Positions 43,270 through 49,081 of a stretch of 49,081 bases of DNA are shown here, one piece after another. Numbering within the stretch: the stretch's first letter is position 1; every line of letters begins with the position of its first letter. The stretch spans positions 1 through 49,081 of the forward strand of contig JADGCV010000033.1 in NCBI GenBank assembly GCA_015228815.1, in the 5' to 3' direction. The translations under genes and the position numbers were made by a program. The DNA is from Magnetococcales bacterium. GTDB taxonomy: Bacteria; Pseudomonadota; Magnetococcia; Magnetococcales; UBA8363. The notes below the pieces were generated by a model. The model did no database searches and was not told the origin of the DNA. It was given only the letters and a program-made list of their open reading frames with translations.

Positions 43270-45183
43270 ATGGGCAAGGTCATTGGCATCGATCTGGGGA
43301 CGACGAACTCCTGCGTGGCCATCATGGAAGGTGGCGATCCCAAGGTGATTGAAAACAGCGAGGGGGTCCGCACGACGCCGTCGATGGTGGCCCTGACCGC
43401 GTCGGGGGAACGGCTGGTGGGGCAGGCGGCCAAACGTCAGGCGGTCACCAATCCGAAGAACACCCTGTTCGCCATCAAAAGGCTGATTGGTCGGCGTTAC
43501 GATGATCCGATGACCCAGAAGGACAAGGGATTCGTTCCCTACGAAATCGTCAAGGCGGACAATGGCGATGCCTGGGTCAACTTTGGCGGCAAGAAGGTCA
43601 GCCCATCCGAAGTGTCGGCGATGATTCTGCAGAAGATGAAGCAGACGGCGGAGGATTATCTGGGAGAGACGGTTTCCGAGGCGGTCATCACGGTGCCGGC
43701 CTATTTCAACGATGCCCAGCGCCAGGCCACCAAGGATGCGGGTCGGATCGCGGGACTGGAGGTGTTGCGCATCATCAACGAACCGACCGCCGCCGCTTTG
43801 GCCTATGGTCTGGACAAGAAGGGGGGGCAGACCATCGTCGTCTATGACCTGGGTGGCGGAACCTTCGACGTTTCGATCCTGGAGATCGGTGACGGGGTTT
43901 TCGAAGTCAAATCGACCAACGGCGATACGTTTCTGGGGGGGGAAGATTTCGACAAGACGATCATCGACTGGCTGGCGGAAGAGTTCAAGCGTGAACACGG
44001 GATCGATTTGCGCAAAGATACGATGGCGCTGCAACGGTTGAAGGAAGCGGCGGAAAAGGCCAAGATCGAGCTTTCCAACAGCATGCAGACCGACATCAAT
44101 CTTCCTTTCGTCACTGCCGATGCCTCGGGACCGAAGCATCTGAACATTGCCCTGTCGCGGGCCAAACTTGAAGCGCTGGTCGATCATCTGATCCAGAGAA
44201 CCCTTGAACCCTGTCGGATCGCCCTGAAGGATGCGAAGATCACCGCCCGGGATGTCAACGAGGTCATCCTGGTCGGGGGGATGACCCGCATGCCCAAGGT
44301 GCAGCAGGTCGTAACCGAATTTTTCGGTCGCGACCCCCACAAGGGGGTCAACCCCGACGAGGTGGTGGCCATCGGAGCGGGCATTCAGGGTGGGGTGCTC
44401 AAGGGGGATGTCAAGGATGTCTTGTTGCTGGACGTGACGCCGCTTTCCCTGGGGATCGAGACCCTGGGCGGTGTCTTTACCAAACTGATCGACAAGAATA
44501 CGACCGTCCCGACGAAGAAATCGCAGGTTTTTTCGACCGCCGTGGACAATCAGCCGGCGGTGACCATTCGCGTGGCCCAGGGAGAGCGGGAACTTTTCAA
44601 TCACAACAAACTTCTGGGTCAGTTCGACCTTGTGGGAATCGCCCCGGCGCCGCGTGGGGTGCCGCAGGTCGAGGTCACTTTCGACATCGACGCCAATGGT
44701 TTGGTCCATGTCAGCGCCAGGGACAAGGGGACGGGCAAGGAGCAGTCGATCAAGATTCAGGCCTCGGGCGGTCTGTCGGATGCCGAGATCGACAAGATGG
44801 TGCGCGATGCCGAGGCACACGCGGAGGAGGATGCGCGCAATCGCAAGCTGATCGATCTGCGCAATCAGGCCGACTCGGTGATCTACAGCACCGAAAAAAC
44901 CTTGAAGGAGCATGGTGAAAAGGTCGATGCCGCGATCAAGGGACAGATCGAGAAGGCCATTGCCGATCTTAAATCGGTTTCGGGTGGCGATGACGCGGCG
45001 GCCATCGAGGCCAAGACCCAGGCATTGATGGAAATCTCGATGAAGTTGGGCGAGGCGGTTTACAAGGATGCGCAGGCCTCGGGACCGGGGGGGGCGCAGG
45101 CCGGACCCAAGGGCGCTCCGGGTGGGGCGGACAATGTGGTGGATGCCGAATTCGAGGAAGTCAAGGACGGCAAGAAAGATTGA
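43270..45183 (+). CDS. dnaK: Chaperone DnaK (Hsp70)
   Basis: A 637-residue Dna[22 protein letters not shown] at the start, then [67 protein letters not shown] and [20 protein letters not shown], then the substrate domain and the Gly/Ala-rich C-terminus ending in an acidic tail ([16 protein letters not shown]). ATG 43270 is the family start; an in-frame extension of six codons is less likely. dnaJ follows after 7 bp. Confidence 0.98.
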   Translation: MGKVIGIDLGTTNSCVAIMEGGDPKVIENSEGVRTTPSMVALTASGERLVGQAAKRQAVTNPKNTLFAIKRLIGRRYDDPMTQKDKGFVPYEIVKADNGDAWVNFGGKKVSPSEVSAMILQKMKQTAEDYLGETVSEAVITVPAYFNDAQRQATKDAGRIAGLEVLRIINEPTAAALAYGLDKKGGQTIVVYDLGGGTFDVSILEIGDGVFEVKSTNGDTFLGGEDFDKTIIDWLAEEFKREHGIDLRKDTMALQRLKEAAEKAKIELSNSMQTDINLPFVTADASGPKHLNIALSRAKLEALVDHLIQRTLEPCRIALKDAKITARDVNEVILVGGMTRMPKVQQVVTEFFGRDPHKGVNPDEVVAIGAGIQGGVLKGDVKDVLLLDVTPLSLGIETLGGVFTKLIDKNTTVPTKKSQVFSTAVDNQPAVTIRVAQGERELFNHNKLLGQFDLVGIAPAPRGVPQVEVTFDIDANGLVHVSARDKGTGKEQSIKIQASGGLSDAEIDKMVRDAEAHAEEDARNRKLIDLRNQADSVIYSTEKTLKEHGEKVDAAIKGQIEKAIADLKSVSGGDDAAAIEAKTQALMEISMKLGEAVYKDAQASGPGGAQAGPKGAPGGADNVVDAEFEEVKDGKKD

Positions 45184-45190
45184 GACCTAG

Positions 45191-46333
45191 ATGCCGAAAG
45201 ATTATTACGAAACCCTGGGGGTGGGGCGTGACGCCAGCGAGGATGAAATCAAGAAAGCCTATCGCAAGCTGGCGATGCAACTCCACCCCGATCGCAATCC
45301 GGGAAACAAGGATGCCGAGGCCCAGTTCAAGGAGGTCAACGCCGCCTATGAGGTCCTGAAGGATGCCAAGAAGCGTTCCATCTACGATCAGTTCGGCCAT
45401 GCCGGTCTGAGTCAGGGGGGGGGCGGGGGTGGTTTTTCCGGTGACGGCTCTGGTTTTTCCGGCGGCTTTGGTGATATTTTCGAGGAATTCTTCGGTGATA
45501 TTTTCGGCGGTGGCCGCGGTGGCCGCGAGCGGGGCGGCGGACCGCAGCGGGGTGAGGACCTGCGTTATGACATGACGGTCACCCTGGAGACCGTCATGAA
45601 CGGAGCGGAAGAGAAGATCCGGATTCCCACCATTGTCGAATGTGACAGTTGCAAGGGGACGGGGGCCAAACCGGGGTCGTCTCCCGAGACCTGCCCCACT
45701 TGTCAGGGGATGGGACAGGTTCGTACCCAGCAGGGATTTTTCTCCATAGCCCGAACCTGTGCCGCCTGTGGTGGCCGTGGCAAGATCATTCGCAACCCTT
45801 GCGGCGCCTGCCGCGGTCAGGGGCGCAAGCGGGCGGAAAAGACATTGACGGTCAAGATTCCTCCCGGAGTCGATACCGGGACGCGGATTCGCCTTTCCGG
45901 GGAGGGGGGGGCGGGACTGGTCAATGGTCCGGCGGGGGACCTGTATATTTTGATCGATGTGGCGCGGCATCCGATGTTCGAGCGGTATGGTGTCGATCTT
46001 TTGTGTCAGGTGCCGATCACCTTTACCCAGGCCGCTTTGGGGGGAAAACTGGAAATTCCCAGCCTTGGCGGCAAGGCGCGTCTGGTGATTCCCGCCGGTA
46101 CGCAGACGGGGAGCCGGCTGGCATTGCGCGGCAAGGGGTTGCCCCATTTGAACCGTCCGGGGGTTTATGGCGACCTGGTGGTCGAGGTCCGGGTGGAAAC
46201 GCCGGTGCGGCTCAACAAGCGGCAAAAAGAGTTGTTTGAGGAATTGGCCAGTTGCAGTGACGACGATTCCCATCCCGATTCCAAGTCCTTTTTCGATAAG
46301 GTAAAGGATTTTCTCGATAAAATGGCCAGTTGA
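45191..46333 (+). CDS. dnaJ: Co-chaperone DnaJ (Hsp40)
   Basis: A 380-residue DnaJ. It has a J domain ([24 protein letters not shown] at LHPDRNPGN), a Gly/Phe-rich region with GGGG and [13 protein letters not shown], four CxxCxGxG zinc repeats ([32 protein letters not shown]) and a C-terminal substrate region. It stimulates DnaK ATPase. Linked to dnaK by 7 bp. A pair of G/C-rich hairpins follows the stop. Confidence 0.97.
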   Translation: MPKDYYETLGVGRDASEDEIKKAYRKLAMQLHPDRNPGNKDAEAQFKEVNAAYEVLKDAKKRSIYDQFGHAGLSQGGGGGGFSGDGSGFSGGFGDIFEEFFGDIFGGGRGGRERGGGPQRGEDLRYDMTVTLETVMNGAEEKIRIPTIVECDSCKGTGAKPGSSPETCPTCQGMGQVRTQQGFFSIARTCAACGGRGKIIRNPCGACRGQGRKRAEKTLTVKIPPGVDTGTRIRLSGEGGAGLVNGPAGDLYILIDVARHPMFERYGVDLLCQVPITFTQAALGGKLEIPSLGGKARLVIPAGTQTGSRLALRGKGLPHLNRPGVYGDLVVEVRVETPVRLNKRQKELFEELASCSDDDSHPDSKSFFDKVKDFLDKMAS

Positions 46334-46341
46334 ACCCAATC

Positions 46342-46389
46342 TTGGGGCGTTGCCCCAAACCCCACCGGGAAGGGGTTCCCCCTTCCCGG
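46342..46389. repeat. Two G/C-rich hairpins between dnaJ and dapB
   Basis: TTGGGGC/GCCCCAA with loop GTT (46342-46358) and CCGGGAAGGGG/CCCCTTCCCGG with loop TTC (46365-46389, perfect 11-bp stem). They could terminate the dnaK-dnaJ transcript, but there is no T-run. They look like the hairpins at 38751-38818. Confidence 0.8.
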
Positions 46390-46423
46390 ACCCATCCATG
46401 AAATTAAAACAACGGAATAGAAT

Positions 46424-47248
46424 ATGACCGAGAGTCTCATCGCGATTGCCGGAGCCGGGGGCCGGATGGGGCGGATGCTGGTGCAGTCGGTTCTGGAGCA
46501 ATCAGGGTGCCGTTTGGTGGCGGCCAGCGAGACGGCCAGTGCGACGAACGGTTCCGATGTCCTTGGGCGTGACGCGGGAAGTGTCGCCGGGGTGGGGATG
46601 GCGGGGGTGCTTATCGAACCTCGGGCGGAGCATCTTTTTGCTCCGGGCCGTGTGGTCATTGATTTTACCACACCCCAGGCGACCTTGTGCCATGTGGAAC
46701 TGGCCCGGGCGACACGTTCAAGCCTGGTGATCGGGACGACCGGTTTGAAGGAGGATGGGGTGGCGCTGATCGCCGCGGCAGCCCAGGAGATTCCTATTAT
46801 TTTTTCTCCCAATTTCAGTATCGGTGTCAATTTGATGATCCAGGTTGCGGCCCAGGTGGCCCGGACCCTGGGTGAATCGTTTGACATCGAGATCATCGAA
46901 GCGCACCACCGGCACAAGATCGATGCTCCCTCGGGGACGGCCCTGGGGCTGGGTCGGGCCATAGCCAAGGCGCGCGGTTTGGTGTTCGACAAGGCGGCGG
47001 TTTATGCCCGGGAGGGGCATACGGGTGTACGTGGCGCCGATACCATCGGGTTTGCCACGGTTCGCGGTGGCGACATCGTCGGTGATCATACCGTTCTTTT
47101 TGCCGGAGAGGGGGAACGGTTCGAGCTGACGCACAAGGCTTCTTCGCGGATGACGTTTGCCCGAGGGGCGGTCAAGGCCGCTTTATGGCTGGCGGGAAAA
47201 CCTCCGGGACTCTATTCAATGGGCGATGTCCTGGGGTTCCACTCCTGA
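46424..47248 (+). CDS. dapB: 4-hydroxy-tetrahydrodipicolinate reductase
   Basis: A 274-residue DapB. It has the nucleotide-binding start IAIAGAGGRMGRMLVQSV, VVIDFTTPQAT, GTTGLKEDG and IIFSPNFSIGVNLM, the catalytic EIIEAHHRHKIDAPSGTALGLG and an end ELTHKASSRMTFARGAVKAALWL. It reduces HTPA to tetrahydrodipicolinate in lysine/diaminopimelate synthesis. It is after dnaJ by 90 bp containing repeats, an arrangement seen in several proteobacteria, probably with its own promoter. Confidence 0.97.
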   Translation: MTESLIAIAGAGGRMGRMLVQSVLEQSGCRLVAASETASATNGSDVLGRDAGSVAGVGMAGVLIEPRAEHLFAPGRVVIDFTTPQATLCHVELARATRSSLVIGTTGLKEDGVALIAAAAQEIPIIFSPNFSIGVNLMIQVAAQVARTLGESFDIEIIEAHHRHKIDAPSGTALGLGRAIAKARGLVFDKAAVYAREGHTGVRGADTIGFATVRGGDIVGDHTVLFAGEGERFELTHKASSRMTFARGAVKAALWLAGKPPGLYSMGDVLGFHS

Positions 47249-47278
47249 ACCTTGGCGGCATTGGTGGGATGTAAACAT

Positions 47279-47306
47279 GCAACCTGCCATATATATGGCA
47301 GGTTGC
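47279..47306. promoter_or_regulatory. 28-bp perfect palindrome
   Basis: The left arm GCAACCTGCCATAT is followed immediately by its exact complement ATATGGCAGGTTGC, with no loop bases. It lies 30 bp after dapB and 21 bp before the start of the next gene. It may be an operator for a dimeric regulator or the stem of a terminator without a T-run. Length and perfection make chance unlikely. Confidence 0.7.
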
Positions 47307-47327
47307 GGGAACAAAGGAACTTTGAAC

Positions 47328-47678
47328 ATGGAATCGGTTGCAATTGCCTCGATCAAGCCGGGAAAGACGGTGACCCTGGAATTCGGCAACAAGGAGGTGA
47401 TCCTGACCCGCCTTCCCGAACCGCGCAAGTTCAAGATGGAAGACTGGTTTGAGGATGAAGCCGAGATTTTCATTCTCGAAGACACCATCGAAGAGGATGA
47501 ACCGTTGCACTATACGCTCGAACCGGTAGACGATCCCGAGGCGGTCCTGTCGCGCAATGCGGGGCTTTTCGGTATCAAAAGCGCCGTGCATGATTTCCTC
47601 GGACGGGTTGTCGGCGGCATCGAGATGGAAGAAGATGACGATGAAGAAGCCGATGACGCCGATGATGCTGACAAGTGA
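47328..47678 (+). CDS. Hypothetical acidic protein (116 aa)
   Basis: A 116-residue protein from ATG 47328 (aaaggaac upstream): MESVAIASIKPGKTVTLEFGNKEVILTRLPEPRKFKMEDWF, an acidic middle, LSRNAGLFGIKSAVHDFLGRV and a very acidic tail (EEDDDEEADDADDADK). I do not recognise the family. The acidic tail suggests a soluble interaction protein or DNA mimic. A 28-bp palindrome lies just upstream and may control it. Confidence 0.65.
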   Translation: MESVAIASIKPGKTVTLEFGNKEVILTRLPEPRKFKMEDWFEDEAEIFILEDTIEEDEPLHYTLEPVDDPEAVLSRNAGLFGIKSAVHDFLGRVVGGIEMEEDDDEEADDADDADK

Positions 47679-47909
47679 ACCTTGACATGATCTACTGCTG
47701 ACCGGTCATTTTTTTCGCAGGGGGGGACGGGATGCGCCAACAGGGTTTGGCGTTCCTGTCCTTGATTGTGCGCCGGTCCACCCTTGACGACGACCAATCC
47801 TCCGGTTGATCCTGTTTCCGCTCCGTCATCCCACAAAAGTGTTTGATGCGATGCTGTCGCCGTGCGGCGCGGTGCGCCTGTTTCATTTTGAGAGCGATCC
47901 TGAATCTGC

Positions 47910-48587
47910 TCAGGAATGGTATTCCTTGTATTTGCACACCAGGGATCCAAAGACCTGTAATTCACCCTTGACTTCGATCAATGGGTAACGCGAGTTCAAA
48001 GGTTTTAAATATCGTTGTTCTCCATGCAAAATAAACTGTTTGAAGGTAGGCCGATTCATTCCTTCGCGGGCGACCAGGAACCGATTGTGGGAGGCATCCC
48101 GTTTGGGGTCGATGATGATGATTTCCCCTTCGAGGAATTCCGATTCCATGGAATCATCGGCGACTTTCAGGGCAAACGCGCGATCGCTGGCATTTGGGGC
48201 GACCGGGATCCAGGATGTGACGTTTGGAAAGAAGTGTTCCATGGAGGGACCTTCGAATTTGATCAGTTCATCCCAGGTGGTCAAAGGGATGCGACCGATC
48301 AGAGGATAAGAATGATGGGGTACGCCGCCCTCGCCGATGCCGTGAGAGTCGGCCAGACAGGAGGCGATGCCGGGCAGGGCCATTTCACCGCGACCGGTAT
48401 CGAGCCAGATGGGATCGACGCCGCAGGTCAGGGCGATGGCAATGGTTTTTCGGGAGGAGCGGGAACCACCTCCTTCGAGTTTGTGGATGGCGGTTTGACT
48501 GATGCCGACCCGTTCGGCCAGTTCCTTTTGCGTGATGCCCGCATGTTTTCTCGCCAGTTTGATACGCTCATTCAAGGTAGTGGACAT
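47910..48587 (-). CDS. CI/LexA-like repressor (XRE HTH plus S24 peptidase fold)
   Basis: A 225-residue repressor. Residues 4-60 form an XRE HTH (LNERIKLARKHAGITQKELAERVGISQTAIHKLEGG). The C-terminal half is an S24 autopeptidase-like domain with the nucleophile Ser in LKVADDSMESEFLEGEIIII and the Lys in PTFKQFI. Family members repress prophage or island genes and are cleaved in SOS-like responses. It points left, with the divergent region 48588-48700 to its right as probable operator-promoter area. It signals another accessory element at the right end of the window. Confidence 0.88.
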   Translation of the reverse strand: MSTTLNERIKLARKHAGITQKELAERVGISQTAIHKLEGGGSRSSRKTIAIALTCGVDPIWLDTGRGEMALPGIASCLADSHGIGEGGVPHHSYPLIGRIPLTTWDELIKFEGPSMEHFFPNVTSWIPVAPNASDRAFALKVADDSMESEFLEGEIIIIDPKRDASHNRFLVAREGMNRPTFKQFILHGEQRYLKPLNSRYPLIEVKGELQVFGSLVCKYKEYHS

Positions 48588-48641
48588 GGCAAAGTGACTC
48601 TTTTGCTTGAGTTTTCCGGTTTGTCTTGAGGACGTCGATTT

Positions 48642-48857
48642 ATGAAAACGGATATATTTATTATTTCTGACACACAGTCATCAACGTCCGGAACCCACAG
48701 GGTATATACCAATAAGCCTATAACGGGCGAAAGTCAAGATGAAAAATCGACGTTTTTATGGCGAAAGTTCTTCAGCGTTTCCCGATGGAAAAGTCCAGGA
48801 ACCTTCGATTTCCTTGATGATGACAATGATGAAGATTCGACGAGGCGATCAACCTGA
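48642..48857 (+). CDS. Possible small ORF divergent to the repressor (71 aa)
   Basis: A 71-residue frame from ATG 48642 (tgaggacg upstream): MKTDIFIISDTQSSTSG, then a Lys/Arg/Trp-rich middle and an acidic end LDDDNDEDSTRR. It has no family resemblance and starts 54 bp from the divergent repressor gene, the usual place for a repressed early gene. A 10-bp palindrome GGTATATACC (48701-48710) lies inside it. Support is weak. Confidence 0.3.
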   Translation: MKTDIFIISDTQSSTSGTHRVYTNKPITGESQDEKSTFLWRKFFSVSRWKSPGTFDFLDDDNDEDSTRRST

Positions 48858-48931
48858 GTCTGATCGGTTGGGGGGAGGCAGGACTGAAAGGAGAGGGGAA
48901 AAATTGAATTTGTATTACTTTGATCTCGAAA

Positions 48932-49081
48932 GTGAAGCCCATCGAGATCGTGCCGGAGGGCTTCCATGTGAGTATGGAAGGATTTTGTTTGATATGTGAA
49001 GATTTTCGATGTGATGCATGTCTGTCCGGACCGTGCGGATTGGATGCAGGGCTTGAACGTTTTCCACCGAAGCATGATTGG
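48932..49081 (+). CDS. Possible Cys-rich protein, 3' end outside the window
   Basis: An open frame of 50 codons runs from a GTG at 48932 to the window edge. It reads MKPIEIVPEGFHVSMEGFC at the start and then LICEDFRCDACLSGPCGLD, with five Cys in 20 residues that suggest a small zinc or Fe-S site. Ribosome-site support is poor, so the start is uncertain; a competing frame (TTG 48904) reads LNLYYFDLESEAHRDRAGG but stops at 49000. I prefer the Cys-rich frame because of the Cys pattern. Confidence 0.35.
   Translation, partial: MKPIEIVPEGFHVSMEGFCLICEDFRCDACLSGPCGLDAGLERFPPKHDW

Noticed and set aside
43240-44913. A 557-codon minus-strand frame opposite dnaK
   Set aside because: dnaK is unambiguous; long antisense frames opposite dnaK are a well-known codon-bias artefact.
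45161-46501. A 446-codon minus-strand frame opposite dnaJ
   Set aside because: Antisense shadow of an intact DnaJ with J domain and zinc repeats.
47692-47886. Small basic minus-strand ORF starting MKQAHRAARRQHRIKHFCG
   Set aside because: No convincing ribosome site and no family; it may be real but support is too thin to annotate.

Overview
The window is about 49 kb of moderately GC-rich bacterial DNA. It reads as a Pseudomonadota chromosome carrying accessory islands. No 16S rRNA or other marker is present, so the lineage is inferred. The gene mix includes the rhodoquinone methyltransferase RquA, monomeric isocitrate dehydrogenase, HrcA-GrpE-DnaK-DnaJ, bacteriohemerythrins, a NIT/hemerythrin chemoreceptor and G/C-rich hairpin repeats. 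This suits an aquatic, microaerobic to anaerobic, motile proteobacterium, possibly of the magnetotactic Magnetococcia/Alphaproteobacteria type. That placement is a guess.

Left island (1 to about 5175, almost all on the minus strand). Reading leftwards it holds an N-terminally shortened tyrosine integrase, an MqsRA-type and a HigBA-type toxin-antitoxin pair, an unknown 237-residue protein, an AlpA/excisionase-like HTH protein and a large PriCT-2/Toprim/RecA-like primase-helicase cut by the window edge. Two near-identical 82-bp direct repeats flank the mqsRA-integrase block, and a decayed third copy follows higBA. The first 77 bases are an exact inverted copy of part of the integrase gene, which looks like an assembly-graph overlap.

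Region 5.2-10.1 kb is a tight four-gene minus-strand operon: PqqD-like protein, ATP-grasp ligase, type III PLP decarboxylase and a urea-transporter/M23-peptidase fusion. I do not recognise it as a described pathway, and it is the best candidate for a new biosynthetic or export system. An Rpn-family nuclease (10.3-11.2 kb), a TPR protein with an outer-membrane barrel (11.3-12.9 kb) and an SGNH hydrolase (13.0-13.6 kb) follow.

Region 13.7-19.7 kb holds CheD with a histidine-kinase-like protein that has Asn at the phospho-acceptor position. Divergent from these are a SLOG/molybdenum-carrier-like protein, RquA, a histone-deacetylase-family amidohydrolase, bacteriohemerythrin, CobA and a small DUF1640 protein, followed by a BRO-type remnant.

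Region 20.0-31.2 kb is one chemosensory operon on the minus strand: cheW, cheW, a NIT-MCP-hemerythrin receptor, cheB with two degenerate receiver domains, cheR-TPR, a cheA-REC hybrid, cheY and a GAF/HD-GYP phosphodiesterase. It probably converts a redox, O2 or N-oxide signal into c-di-GMP turnover rather than, or as well as, flagellar switching.

Region 32-35.4 kb has cobalamin genes: cobD on the minus strand, divergent from cobB-cobM. Next come an H-NS-type protein, the monomeric icd gene, two small unknown genes and a sulfide:quinone-reductase-like flavoprotein. Region 41.2-47.2 kb is the heat-shock cluster hrcA-grpE-dnaK-dnaJ followed by dapB. The right end has an acidic unknown protein, an S24/LexA-CI-type repressor and weakly supported small ORFs, probably the edge of another mobile element. 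No rRNA, tRNA or CRISPR array was seen.
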